The position numbers and the translations under genes are program-made. A DNA stretch of 64,000 nucleotides from JACZUI01 sp965216725 (lineage in GTDB: Bacteria; Actinomycetota; Acidimicrobiia; Spongiisociales; ZC4RG35), in contig CBDCGI010000005.1 in the NCBI GenBank assembly GCA_965216725.1, positions 124,001 through 188,000 on the forward strand, given 5' to 3'. The notes below the pieces were generated by a model, which saw only the letters and a list, made by a program, of their open reading frames with translations, made no database searches and was not told the origin of the DNA. Positions 35,711 to 43,977 of the stretch are shown here, piece after piece. The stretch's first letter is position 1. Every line of letters begins with the position of its first letter.

Positions 35711-37213
35711 TCAGTGTCGGAAGTGCCTTCGACCGGTGAATATCAAGGCCATGCCATGCTCGTCGGCGGCTGCGATCACCTCGTCATCCCGGATCGACCC
35801 CCCAGGCTCGACCACAGCGGTCACACCCGCTTTGGCAACGGTGTCGATGCCATCTCGGAATGGGAAGAAGCCGTCTGAGGCTGCCACCGCCCCTTGGGCC
35901 CTATCTCCGGCTCTGGCAACTGCCCTGTCGGCGGCGCCAACCCGGGACTGATCGCCGGCCCCCACCCCGACGGCGTGGCCGTCTCGTGCAATGACGATCG
36001 CGTTGGACTTGGTATGGGCGGCCACGATCCAAGCAATCTGGAGGTCGGCACTCTCCTCGGGTGAAGGGGAGCGCTTCGACACGACCTGCCAGTCGCCGAC
36101 CGTCACCTCGTCGCGGTCCTGTGCCAGCAGGCCGCCCTCGATGCGCCGATAGTCGATTCCTCCCGGTGAGGGCGGGGGCGCCGTCAGCACCCGCAGGTTC
36201 TTCTTGCCAGCCAACGCGGCCAACGCCTCGTCGCTGGCATCCAGGGCGACCACCACCTCGATGAACCGGTCAGCCAGCGTCGCCGCCGTCTCCTCGTCGA
36301 GCGCGCCGTTGATCGCGACCACACCGCCAAACGCCGCCAGCGAATCACCTGCCCAAGCTTTTTCGAAGGCCTCCTTCACAGTTGCGGCTGACGCAGCACC
36401 GGCCGGGTTCATGTGCTTGACCACCACTGCCGCCGGGGCGGGCAGGTCGGAAGCCAGTCTCCAGGCCGCCTCGGCGTCGGCGTAGTTGTTGAACGACATC
36501 TCCTTGCCCTGATGCTGGATGGCCTGATCCCACCAGGGAGAGGCTTCGCCTTCGATGTAGATGGTCGCTGCTTGATGTGGGTTCTCGCCGTATCGGAGAT
36601 CGCCGCGGGAGCGAAGAGCTATCGAGCGACCGTCGCCGATCCAGGAGGCGATGGCGGCGTCATAGGAGGCAGTGTGAAAGAAGGCCTCCACGGCGAGTTC
36701 GTGGCGTAATCCTTCGTCGACACGGCCTTTGTCTTCGATGGCGGCCGCCACCACCCCATATTGGGAAGGTGATGTGACAACCGCGACATTGTCATGGTTC
36801 TTGGCGGCAGCGCGAATCATCGCCGGGCCGCCGATGTCGATGTTCTGGATGACATCGGCCTTAGATGACGACGGATCAGCGGCCGTGGCCTGGAATGGAT
36901 ACAGATTGCAGACGACCAGCTGGAAAGGCTCTATACCCCGTGCCCCCAAGTCATGAAGGTCGCTTGAGAGATCGGGTCGAGCGAGGATCGCCCCGTGGAT
37001 AGCCGGATGGAGGGTTTTGACACGTCCGCCGAGCATTTCCGGCGCCCCGGTCACTTTGGAGACAGGCGTCACAGCCAGGCCAGCCTCTTCCAGGGCTGCG
37101 GCGGTGCCTCCCGACGAGACCAACTGGACGTTCAGCGAGGCCAGCCTCCTGGCGAAATCGACCAATCCGGTCTTGTCCGAGACACTCAGCAGGGCCCTCG
37201 TCACTCTCGTCAC
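35711..37213 (-). CDS. purH: Bifunctional AICAR transformylase/IMP cyclohydrolase
   Basis: A 500-residue enzyme for the last two steps of IMP synthesis. The N-terminal MGS-like cyclohydrolase domain carries LLSVSDKTGLVDFARRL, SSGGTAAALEEAG and GGRVKTLHPAIHGAILAR. The C-terminal transformylase domain carries LRYGENPHQAATIY, KHMNPAGAASA and SNAIVIARDGHAVGVGAGDQ, with the catalytic Lys-His pair. Slightly shorter than the usual 510-530. Its start overlaps the purN stop by 4 bases. Confidence 0.95.
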   Translation of the reverse strand: MTRVTRALLSVSDKTGLVDFARRLASLNVQLVSSGGTAAALEEAGLAVTPVSKVTGAPEMLGGRVKTLHPAIHGAILARPDLSSDLHDLGARGIEPFQLVVCNLYPFQATAADPSSSKADVIQNIDIGGPAMIRAAAKNHDNVAVVTSPSQYGVVAAAIEDKGRVDEGLRHELAVEAFFHTASYDAAIASWIGDGRSIALRSRGDLRYGENPHQAATIYIEGEASPWWDQAIQHQGKEMSFNNYADAEAAWRLASDLPAPAAVVVKHMNPAGAASAATVKEAFEKAWAGDSLAAFGGVVAINGALDEETAATLADRFIEVVVALDASDEALAALAGKKNLRVLTAPPPSPGGIDYRRIEGGLLAQDRDEVTVGDWQVVSKRSPSPEESADLQIAWIVAAHTKSNAIVIARDGHAVGVGAGDQSRVGAADRAVARAGDRAQGAVAASDGFFPFRDGIDTVAKAGVTAVVEPGGSIRDDEVIAAADEHGMALIFTGRRHFRH

Positions 37214-37785
37214 GGCGCTCCTACCTCAATCGTGTGCTCCACTATTGACCGAACGACCCGAGGGAGGAGATCGTGCTCCTCGACCTGGATCCTCTCGTGA
37301 AGTGACCGCTCGTCATCGCCGCTGAGGACTGGCACCTCTCGTTGGGCAATCACCGGACCAGTGTCCACGCCCTCGTCGACGTAATGGACCGTAACTCCAG
37401 TGGTCTCGACTCCCTCGGCCAAGGCCTGGCTCACAGCGTTCATGCCAGGGAAGGCGGGCAGCAGGGATGGGTGAACGTTGATGATTCTCCCCGCGAACCT
37501 CTGCACTAAGGCCGGCGTCAGTACTCGCATGAAGCCGGCCAGCACAACGAGGTCCACATCCGCGCTATCCAGGAGCGCGGCAAGAGCGTCGCAGAACTCC
37601 TCCCGACTCGAATGATCCTCCCACGCCACCACATTGTGGGCGATGCCGGCTCGCGCCGCCCTCTGCAGGGCGAGGGCACCGTGCCGATCAGAGACCACGA
37701 GCTTGATGTGGGGAAGAACGTCGGTGGTGTCGATTAGGGCTTGGAGATTGGTGCCGGAGCCGCTGGCGAGAACTGCGATGTTGAT
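37210..37785 (-). CDS. purN: Phosphoribosylglycinamide formyltransferase with no canonical start codon
   Basis: The recognisable protein begins at 37785 as INIAVLASGSGTNLQALID, the conserved PurN N-terminus that holds the phosphate-binding loop, and continues without interruption to the stop at 37210 (191 residues, normal length). It includes FMRVLTPALVQRFAGRIINV, HPSLLPAFPG and the catalytic Asp in DEGVDTGPVI. The in-frame codons back to the upstream TAA contain no ATG, GTG or TTG. The first codon in the expected place is ATC. The first canonical start (GTG 37698) would remove the phosphate loop. TACACT lies 6 bases before the ATC, the leaderless geometry of this genome. Confidence 0.85.
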   Translation of the reverse strand: MNIAVLASGSGTNLQALIDTTDVLPHIKLVVSDRHGALALQRAARAGIAHNVVAWEDHSSREEFCDALAALLDSADVDLVVLAGFMRVLTPALVQRFAGRIINVHPSLLPAFPGMNAVSQALAEGVETTGVTVHYVDEGVDTGPVIAQREVPVLSGDDERSLHERIQVEEHDLLPRVVRSIVEHTIEVGAP

Positions 37786-37791
37786 CGGGCG

Positions 37792-37797
37792 AGTGTA
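37792..37797 (-). promoter_or_regulatory. -10 box upstream of purN-purH-folD
   Basis: TACACT on the minus strand followed by CGCCCG and then ATC. This spacing predicts the 5' end of the mRNA at or next to the purN first codon. Confidence 0.5.
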
Positions 37798-37860
37798 GGG
37801 CTCCGCCCACCTACCGACGAACCGCCCTTATGGCCGGCAATCCCACCCAGAAGCGTCAGC

Positions 37861-38373
37861 TCAGGAGGGCTGGCGCCAGTGCGAACGTGCCCGATACAGC
37901 AGCGACCGCACCGCCGCCGGAGTGGTGTCCATCAGCAACGCGGTCTGATTCACGGTCAAGCCGTGGCCGTCTTTCAGGAGTATGACCGCCCGGTAGCGGT
38001 CTGGCAGGGCGGCGAACGTGTCGAGAATGTGGCGTCTCGCCAGCAACTCTGCCTGAAGTAAGGGGCCCCGCATCTCACGTTGTGGGTGTCCCGAAACTGC
38101 TCGATCGAGATAGACGTCGAGATCCTCCGCCTCGCGCATTTCGCGCGTGAGCCGTTCTTTGCTTATCACTCGGTGCAGCCAGACACGGATGCTGAGCTCA
38201 CCCCGGTAGATATCGAGTCCGGCGACGGCCTCAGGTAAAACCGCGTCGCCCTCGAGGTTCGCACCGTCGGCGAGGAAGGCGGCAAGGTTCTGGAGATCCT
38301 CCCGATAGTCCCAAACATCGAGCTGCGCAGGACGGAACTGGGAGAGGACGCGTGCAAGGGACGACGACTCCAT
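37861..38373 (-). CDS. Sigma-70-like (ECF) factor, divergent type
   Basis: A 170-residue protein with a region-2-like N-terminal half (LDIYRGELSIRVWLHRVISK) and a good region 4 (about 110-165; ILDTFAALPDRYRAVILLKD, then VNQTALLMDTTPAAVRSLLY). The region 2 core lacks the usual DxxQ/DxxxxFW sequence, so it may be a weak or specialised sigma factor. I chose the ATG at 38373. The longer in-frame start at 38523 runs into the divergent rhodanese gene. The two genes share a 29-bp intergenic region. Confidence 0.7.
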   Translation of the reverse strand: MESSSLARVLSQFRPAQLDVWDYREDLQNLAAFLADGANLEGDAVLPEAVAGLDIYRGELSIRVWLHRVISKERLTREMREAEDLDVYLDRAVSGHPQREMRGPLLQAELLARRHILDTFAALPDRYRAVILLKDGHGLTVNQTALLMDTTPAAVRSLLYRARSHWRQPS

Positions 38374-38402
38374 ACACTGTCTATCCACGATGTGGAGTGG
38401 AA

Positions 38403-38702
38403 ATGTCAACGGTTGAACGAGTGCCGGCATCGGAATGGGAGAACTGGTCCGAAAGGAACAGTGCGGTGATCCTCGATGTGAGGGAGCCACACGAGTGGCA
38501 GCTAGGGACCTTGCCAGGCGCAACCCGGATCAGGATGGGGGAGATCGTCGACCGACATGCCGAGCTAGACGAAGCCTCGCCTCTGCTAGTCGTGTGCCGG
38601 TCGGGGGCCCGAAGTCTTCAGGTGGCACAATTCCTGGTGACGATGGGCTTCGTCGCGGCAAACATGGAAGGCGGGATGAAAGCCCTGGGACTTCAGGACT
38701 GA
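38403..38702 (+). CDS. Single-domain rhodanese-like sulfurtransferase
   Basis: A 99-residue rhodanese domain. It has AVILDVREPHEWQLGTLPGA (CH2A region) and the active-site loop VVCRSGARS with the catalytic Cys, ending with MEGGMKALGL. It is similar in size to GlpE/PspE and could transfer sulfane sulfur to thiols. GGAG lies 6 bases before the ATG. It is divergent from the sigma-like gene at a distance of 29 bp, so the two may share control. Confidence 0.88.
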   Translation: MSTVERVPASEWENWSERNSAVILDVREPHEWQLGTLPGATRIRMGEIVDRHAELDEASPLLVVCRSGARSLQVAQFLVTMGFVAANMEGGMKALGLQD

Positions 38703-38747
38703 TCGCCGAATCGTGGTTGCGACCGGTGGCTCGCTTGAATCCGGGCC

Positions 38748-39323
38748 ATGAAGCGGCTCATGTCATGGCTCCTCAGACGGAGAGGCTGGCGATTCGAAGG
38801 CGAGATTCCTGATCTTCCCCGGATTGTGGCCGTGGGAGCCCCACACACGTCGAACCTCGACTTCTTCGTCTTTCTTGCCGCGCTTCACGAGTATCAGGTG
38901 AGAGTGAGCTTCATCGGCAAACACACCCTGTTCCGCTGGCCCCTGGGCATGCTCATGCGGAGGTGGGGAGGAATCCCCGTCGATCGGCGGCGACCCGAAG
39001 GCCTGGTGGATCAGGTCACTTCGGCGATCGAGGCGGCACCGAGAACTCTGCTGGTCATCGCCCCTGAAGGCACACGTCAAGAAACGACCCACTGGAAGGA
39101 CGGCTTTCTGCGAATCGCGCAGGCGTCGCATTCGGCCATTGTCTTGGTCGGCCTCGACGGCGCTGACAAGCGGGTGGTCATCGGACCGGTCATCGACGAT
39201 CTCAGCGACCGTACCGCGGTCATGGACCAGGCACGCGACTTCTACTCGAAGATGGGCGGGCTCCGACCCGACAAGGTGGGCCCGATACGTCTCGCTGACG
39301 AACGTTCAGGACTTCTCGGCTAG
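38748..39323 (+). CDS. PlsC-like 1-acylglycerol-3-phosphate acyltransferase
   Basis: A 191-residue acyltransferase. The catalytic HxxxxD motif is HTSNLD (about residues 33-38), followed by FIGKHTLFRWPLGMLMRRWG, GGIPVDRR and the acceptor-binding EGTR motif in VIAPEGTRQETTHWKDGF. It lacks an obvious N-terminal membrane helix and is short for PlsC (about 240), resembling the small actinobacterial forms. The 3' end overlaps dinB, which runs the other way, by 18 bases. Confidence 0.85.
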   Translation: MKRLMSWLLRRRGWRFEGEIPDLPRIVAVGAPHTSNLDFFVFLAALHEYQVRVSFIGKHTLFRWPLGMLMRRWGGIPVDRRRPEGLVDQVTSAIEAAPRTLLVIAPEGTRQETTHWKDGFLRIAQASHSAIVLVGLDGADKRVVIGPVIDDLSDRTAVMDQARDFYSKMGGLRPDKVGPIRLADERSGLLG

Positions 39324-40529
39324 CTCGCGGAACTCGTCTGGGAGGCCGCGCCGACCCGAGCCGAAGCCCAACTTGAGCGTCTCCCTCCCGAAGCGCTCTC
39401 TGACCGCATCCACGGAGTCGTCGAGAGCCCTGCGTTTCAACGCGGCCATGCTGCCGGCGCGGAGCAAGTCGCCGTCATCCAACTCGAGCTCGAGCTGAAG
39501 AAACCGGTCGGTGCCGAGATTGGACATCGAGAGCCCTACGAGTGTCGCCGGATCGCCTTCGCCCTCCAAAGCCTTGTCCAAAAGAGCAACTCCGAGATTG
39601 CATATCGCAGCGGTGGAAGCCGTGGGAGAGTCAAGAGTGTGACTTCGGGACAAGACTCGCGGCCCGGGGAGCCGAACCCGGACCGTGAGGGTTGAGCCAA
39701 CGCGCGACTTGGCTCTCAGACGCCTCCCGACACGGTCTGCCAATCCGAGAACGACCACTGCCAGCTCACCTCTGTCGGTCAACCCCCGACCCAGCGCCTG
39801 CTGACTGCCGACGCTGCCGGCACGCCGGCCCGCCCTCACCGGTCGCGCATCGTGGTTCCACGCCAGGGCGTGGAGCGCTCGACCAGCTCCGGGCCCCAAT
39901 ATCGAAGCCAGCGCCGAGGTGGGTACCTCGGCCAGGTCACCCACGGTGCGGATCCCATAGTTATTCAGCCTGACGTCGGTGACCCTGCCCACACCCCACA
40001 TCGCCGAGACCGGGAGCGGATGGAGAAACTCCAGCTCGGAGTCCTTCGGAACTGATACCAATCCGTCCGGCTTTGCTCGCGCCGACGCCACCTTGGCGAG
40101 AAACTTCGTCGAGGCGATGCCGACAGAGATGGGGATCCCGACTTCGGTTCGAACCCGGCGGCGGATTATCCGGGCGATGTCGCTGGGAGGCCCCAGAAGA
40201 TGCACGGTGCCCGCCACGTCGAGGAAAGCCTCATCCACACTGATCTGTTCCACAACCGGGCCGGCGTCGGTGAGGATTTCCATCACCTGGTCGGAGATCT
40301 CCAAGTAGTTCTCAAAGTGCCCGTTGACAACGACCAGGTCCGGGCACAGGCGTCGGGCGTCCCTCGTGGGCATCGGTGCCGCGATCCCGTGGGCGCGTGC
40401 CTCATACGAGGCGGCGAGGACGACTCCGCCGCCGACTGCAACCGGCTTGCCCTTCAGCCGAGGATCGAGCATTTGCTCGACGGAGGCGTAGAAGGCGTCG
40501 AGATCGGCATGGAGGATGGTGGGCTCCAT
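39306..40529 (-). CDS. dinB: DNA polymerase IV (Y family)
   Basis: A 407-residue translesion polymerase. Catalytic motifs are ILHADLDAFYASVEQ with the first Asp, and ISVDEAFLDVAG with the Asp-Glu pair. AASYEARAHGIAAPMPTRDA and the helix-hairpin-helix region VRLNNYGIRTVGDLAEVPTS follow, then the little-finger domain. The last 15 residues do not carry an evident QLxLF-type clamp motif, although LKLGFG lies near the C-terminus. The upstream side meets a block of hairpin repeats. Confidence 0.93.
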   Translation of the reverse strand: MEPTILHADLDAFYASVEQMLDPRLKGKPVAVGGGVVLAASYEARAHGIAAPMPTRDARRLCPDLVVVNGHFENYLEISDQVMEILTDAGPVVEQISVDEAFLDVAGTVHLLGPPSDIARIIRRRVRTEVGIPISVGIASTKFLAKVASARAKPDGLVSVPKDSELEFLHPLPVSAMWGVGRVTDVRLNNYGIRTVGDLAEVPTSALASILGPGAGRALHALAWNHDARPVRAGRRAGSVGSQQALGRGLTDRGELAVVVLGLADRVGRRLRAKSRVGSTLTVRVRLPGPRVLSRSHTLDSPTASTAAICNLGVALLDKALEGEGDPATLVGLSMSNLGTDRFLQLELELDDGDLLRAGSMAALKRRALDDSVDAVRERFGRETLKLGFGSGRRGLPDEFRELAEKS

Positions 40530-40588
40530 GGGTCGATGATGTCGGGTCGGTGGGACAAGAAGTTCCGATCACTCCCTGGCCAACCGAC

Positions 40589-40860
40589 CTCACCCCCTCC
40601 GTCGCCTACGGCGCCACCTCCCCCAACGGTCGCTCCGCTCCCTGGGGGAGGAAACAGTCGCGCATGTCTCCCCCCAGCGAACGGAGTGAGCGCATGTCTC
40701 CCCCCAGCGAACGTAGTGAGCGTTGGGGGGAGTACCGGCGGAGCCGGGGAGGGGGGCCGGCCGCAGGCCGGAATGGGGGGAGTACCGGCGGAGCCGGGGA
40801 GGGGGGCCGGCCGCAGGCCGGAATGGGGGGAGTACCGGCGGAGCCGGGGAGGGGGGCCGG
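40589..40860. repeat. Composite hairpin repeat block 1
   Basis: Three ordered repeat types fill most of the gap between dinB and the DUF559 gene. Type A (about 40591-40655) contains CTCCCCCA...TGGGGGAG arms at 40618-40650. Type B is a 30-bp unit, twice (40663-40722), starting CATGTCTCC. Type C is a 50-bp unit starting AGTACCGGCGG at 40731, 40781 and 40831 (last copy cut at 40860). C contains the perfect hairpin CCGGCC-GCA-GGCCGG, and the last B with the first C forms a 12-bp stem (40698-40732). All frames are open because of composition. I see no gene here. Confidence 0.85.
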
Positions 40861-40892
40861 TTCTTGTCATACAGAACCGCCAGAGTCACGGT

Positions 40893-41270
40893 ATGGGGAG
40901 ACCGGAACACACCGAATCGGCAGCCTCGAGGGCTCGCCAATTGCGTCGTGAAATGACAATTAGCGAGCGCCGACTCTGGCGAGGCATGAAGAACGGAGCC
41001 CTCGGCGCCCGTTTCCGACGTCAAATGCCCATTGGCCCCTGGATCGTCGACTTTGCTGCGCTGTCACCACGGCTCGTTGTCGAAGTCGACGACACCTCAC
41101 ATCTATACCGGGACGAGGAGCATCGGACTCGAGCCATACTCGATCAAGGCTTCCCGATCCTCAGGTTCTGGAATGAGGACGTTGCCAAGAACCCCGACGA
41201 GGCCCTTGCCTCCATCAGGAACTGGGTGGAGACCTTGAAGCAGACGGGCCGACCGCCTGGCCAACGGTGA
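40893..41270 (+). CDS. DUF559 (Vsr-like) endonuclease domain protein
   Basis: A 125-residue single-domain protein of the DUF559 family, related to very-short-patch-repair and PD-(D/E)XK nucleases. It shows RQLRREMTISERRLWRGMKN, GARFRRQMPIGPWIVDFA, the core LVVEVDDTSH with candidate catalytic acids, and GFPILRFWNEDVAKNPDEAL. The gene lies between two direct copies of the same composite repeat, and its last codons (RPPGQR) run into the CCTGGCCAACG sequence that starts the second block. This suggests that gene and repeats moved or spread together. The function in this genome is not known. Confidence 0.8.
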   Translation: MGRPEHTESAASRARQLRREMTISERRLWRGMKNGALGARFRRQMPIGPWIVDFAALSPRLVVEVDDTSHLYRDEEHRTRAILDQGFPILRFWNEDVAKNPDEALASIRNWVETLKQTGRPPGQR

Positions 41271-41612
41271 CCCCCTCCATCGCCTACGGCGCCACCTCCC
41301 CCAACGGTCGCTCCGCTCCCTGGAGGAGGAAACAGGTCGCTCATGTCTCCCCCCAGCGAACGTAGAGAGCGCATGTCTCCCCCCAGCGAACGTAGAGAGC
41401 GCATGTCTCCCCCCAGCGAACGGAGTGAGCGTTGGGGGGAGTACCGGCGGAGCCGGGGAGGGGGGCCGGCCGCAGGCCGGAATGGGGGGAGTACCGGCGG
41501 AGCCGGGGAGGGGGGCCGGCCGCCTGGCCAACGATGACCCCCTCCGTCGCCTACGGCGCCACCTCCCCCAACGGTCGCTCCGCTCCCTGGGGGAGGAAAT
41601 GGTCGGCTCCGC
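41267..41612. repeat. Composite hairpin repeat block 2
   Basis: The same A-B-C order and orientation as block 1. Type A is at about 41271-41334 (with one change, TGGAGGAGG), three type B units at 41342-41431, type C units starting at 41440 and 41490, then a second type A at about 41536-41601. The boundary sequence CCTGGCCAACG precedes both A copies. The block fills the space between the converging DUF559 and CoA-ligase genes. No gene is seen. Confidence 0.85.
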
Positions 41613-41632
41613 TCCCCAGGTGAGGGAATGGA

Positions 41633-43135
41633 TCAGGTGGCCATCCGTCGCAGAGCGCCCCTGTCGGTCTTGCCAAGGTGTGTCTTAGGAAGCTCATCGA
41701 CGATGAATACCCGTCTCGGATGTTTGTAGGGCTCGAGGCCGGCCAGCACCCAGTCGATGAGCTCTTGCTCGGTGGGGTCGCCGGCGGGCACCACAAAGGC
41801 AACAGGCTTGGCCAGTCCGTCAGGATCTTCCACGGCGATCACGGCACATTCCCTCACCGCGGCATGATCCAGCAATCGCGATTCGACCTCTTGAGGCCGG
41901 AACCATTTGCCCTTGACCTTGATCGCATCGTCAGCCCGGCCCCGATGAGTCACGTAACCCGCTTCGTCGACCGACACGAGATCGCCGCCTACAAACCACT
42001 CCCCTCTGAACGCCTCTCGGGTCAAATCCTCGTTCTCCCAATACCCAAGACCCAGCGAATCTCCCCTGACCCAAAGTCGTCCCACTTCGCCGGGCGCGAG
42101 CTCGTTGCCCTCGTCGTCGCAGACTTTGATCTCGAACCCGGGAACGACCTTGCCCAGGGTCCCTGGGCGCACGTCACCAACCGTGTTGGTGACGAAGATG
42201 TGCCACATCTCCGCGGTCCCGAGCCCATCGAGCAATTCGACCCCAAACGTGTCCTTCCACCGGTGATAGAGCGTCTCCGGCAGCGCCTCACCGGCCGCGG
42301 TCGCCAGACGCAGTGAGCTGACGTCAACGTCGTCTACCTCAGGATGGTTGACCATTTGGTTCACCGCTGAGGGAACGTTCACAAGCACTGTCGCCTGGTG
42401 CCGCTGGATCCGGGAGAAGATCGCCTCAGGAGTGGGCCGCTCCTCGAACAGCACCGTCGAGGCCCCAACCGAAAAGGGGAATAGAAGGTTGGACCCGGTG
42501 GCATAGCCGAAATAGAGCTTGGGCACGGCGATGGTTATGTCATCGGCTGTGACGGCAAGGGAGCCTTTTCCGTAGAGCTCAGTGGTGTTGACGAAGCTCT
42601 GATGGGTCTGGGCTACGGCTTTGGGCACTCCTGTAGTGCCGCCGGAGAAGAGCCAGAGAGCCGGGTCCCGCAAGGCGGTCACCACGGTGGATACGTCCGC
42701 GTCGGGAAGATGCATCGCGTCAGATGCGAGAAGAGTCTTCGGTTGATGCTTCGAACGATCGACAGCGGCCTGGAAGTGATCGGAGTAATCCTCATGAACC
42801 ACCGCCGCGGTGGCCCGAGACATTTCGACAATCGGCGCCATGGCTTCCAGCGTCAAAGCCGGATTGAGCATCACACCTACTGCTCCGACCCGGAATGTCC
42901 CAAAAAGGGCCGCGACGTAATCGAGACCGTCGGGCATCACAACCAGTACTCGGTCGGATCTGGAGACTCCCATGTCCTTCAAGACCGAAGCCATCCCTGA
43001 GGCCCGAGCATCGACCTCGGCAAAACTCACCGTTCCGTGGTCGAGACGGAGGGCAACATCGTCACCCCTCCCCTCGGCCAGCCGATCGCGGAGGAAGTAG
43101 TTGTCGATATTGAGGTTGTCGGGCCAGCGAGTCAC
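41633..43135 (-). CDS. Aryl-CoA ligase, probably benzoate/2-aminobenzoate type
   Basis: A 500-residue ANL-superfamily ligase that forms an acyl-AMP and then the CoA thioester. It shows the P-loop LFSGGTTGVPKAVAQTH, LDGLGTAEMWHIF (A5), the WFVGGDLVSVDEAGYVTHRG hinge and the catalytic Lys near the end in LPKTHLGKTDRGALRR. LYFGYATGSNLLFPFSVGA resembles the benzoate-CoA ligase branch. Next to tryptophan dioxygenase and a kynureninase-like gene, the likely substrate is anthranilate. GTG start with TAGTTT 7 bases upstream. Confidence 0.82.
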   Translation of the reverse strand: MTRWPDNLNIDNYFLRDRLAEGRGDDVALRLDHGTVSFAEVDARASGMASVLKDMGVSRSDRVLVVMPDGLDYVAALFGTFRVGAVGVMLNPALTLEAMAPIVEMSRATAAVVHEDYSDHFQAAVDRSKHQPKTLLASDAMHLPDADVSTVVTALRDPALWLFSGGTTGVPKAVAQTHQSFVNTTELYGKGSLAVTADDITIAVPKLYFGYATGSNLLFPFSVGASTVLFEERPTPEAIFSRIQRHQATVLVNVPSAVNQMVNHPEVDDVDVSSLRLATAAGEALPETLYHRWKDTFGVELLDGLGTAEMWHIFVTNTVGDVRPGTLGKVVPGFEIKVCDDEGNELAPGEVGRLWVRGDSLGLGYWENEDLTREAFRGEWFVGGDLVSVDEAGYVTHRGRADDAIKVKGKWFRPQEVESRLLDHAAVRECAVIAVEDPDGLAKPVAFVVPAGDPTEQELIDWVLAGLEPYKHPRRVFIVDELPKTHLGKTDRGALRRMAT

Positions 43136-43142
43136 GCCACAG

Positions 43143-43148
43143 AAACTA
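43143..43148 (-). promoter_or_regulatory. -10 box of the CoA ligase gene
   Basis: TAGTTT on the minus strand, 7 bases, then GTG at 43135. It is only 2 bases from the oppositely oriented -10 box of the SDR gene. Confidence 0.5.
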
Positions 43149-43150
43149 GC

Positions 43151-43156
43151 TACGGT
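43151..43156 (+). promoter_or_regulatory. -10 box of the SDR gene
   Basis: TACGGT, 8 bases, then the ATG at 43165. It lies back to back with the CoA ligase -10 box, so the two promoters should exclude each other. Confidence 0.45.
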
Positions 43157-43164
43157 CGCCAGCG

Positions 43165-43977
43165 ATGAAGACGGCGGTTGTCACCGGAGCCAGTCGAGGC
43201 ATTGGCCGGGCCGTGGCCCTCGGTCTGGCCAGCGAAGGGCATCACATCGTCGCTGCCGGCCGACCGGGGAAGCGTCTCGACGAAACTGCTGCCGACATCG
43301 AGGAGGGCGGTGGGACGGTCGCCATATTCGAACTCAATCTGGCCTCACTGGCCTCCACCCGGTCTGCTGCCCGGGCGATTGGCGACACCGTTAAAACTGT
43401 CGACGTCCTGGTCAATTGCGCCGGAGTCGGACCGACCACCAGAGGGCTAACCGAAGACGGTTTCGAGATTCATTTCGGTGTCAACCATCTCGGTCATTTC
43501 AGCCTCACCCATCATCTCACCCCTCTGTTCCGGCCCGGATCGAGAGTGGTCCAGGTCACATCTGCCCTACACGAAGTGGGAGACCTCGACTTCAGCAGAC
43601 TCCAGCAGAAGACGCGTACTCCCACCGGCGTCGCCGAGTATTCGGTGTCGAAGCTGGCCAACATCCTCTTTTCCCGTGAGCTGGCTCGACGCCGCCCGGA
43701 GTGGAGGAGCTATGCGGTCCACCCCGGATTCACCGACACCGAAATGGTCCCGTGGTACGTCAAACCCTTCGTCGCTAGACGGCTGATAACGACGGCTCAG
43801 GCGTCGGAGACAGTGATCTGGTGCGCCACCTCCCCTGACGTCGAAGACGATTCAGGCGAGTATTACGCCCGCATGTCCAAAGGTGAGGCGAGCGATGCGG
43901 CCCAGGACGACGAGCTTGCCGCAGAACTCTGGGAACGCTCCGAGGTCTGGAGCGGTGCCGCTGGGAAGGACGGCTAG
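43165..43977 (+). CDS. Short-chain dehydrogenase/reductase
   Basis: A 270-residue SDR. It has the cofactor motif VVTGASRGIGRAVALGLA, NCAGVGPTT in place of NNAG, the active-site YSVSKLANILFSREL (Tyr-x3-Lys) and VHPGFTDTEM. It resembles the retinol dehydrogenase/WW-oxidoreductase-like branch. In this setting it could act on a hydroxyacyl-CoA or other intermediate of aromatic breakdown, but nothing in the sequence fixes the substrate. Its stop codon TAG forms part of the promoter of the next gene. Confidence 0.8.
   Translation: MKTAVVTGASRGIGRAVALGLASEGHHIVAAGRPGKRLDETAADIEEGGGTVAIFELNLASLASTRSAARAIGDTVKTVDVLVNCAGVGPTTRGLTEDGFEIHFGVNHLGHFSLTHHLTPLFRPGSRVVQVTSALHEVGDLDFSRLQQKTRTPTGVAEYSVSKLANILFSRELARRRPEWRSYAVHPGFTDTEMVPWYVKPFVARRLITTAQASETVIWCATSPDVEDDSGEYYARMSKGEASDAAQDDELAAELWERSEVWSGAAGKDG

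Noticed and set aside
40376..40951. Long open frames on both strands across the repeat blocks (also 40454-40870 and 49405-50207)
   Set aside because: The translations are Gly/Pro/Arg/Ser-rich copies of the repeats, all frames are open, and units with lengths not divisible by three shift the frame.
40663..41431. Regular 30-bp repeats (type B) as a CRISPR array
   Set aside because: Units are directly adjacent without unique spacers, and no cas gene is near. They are tandem repeats.
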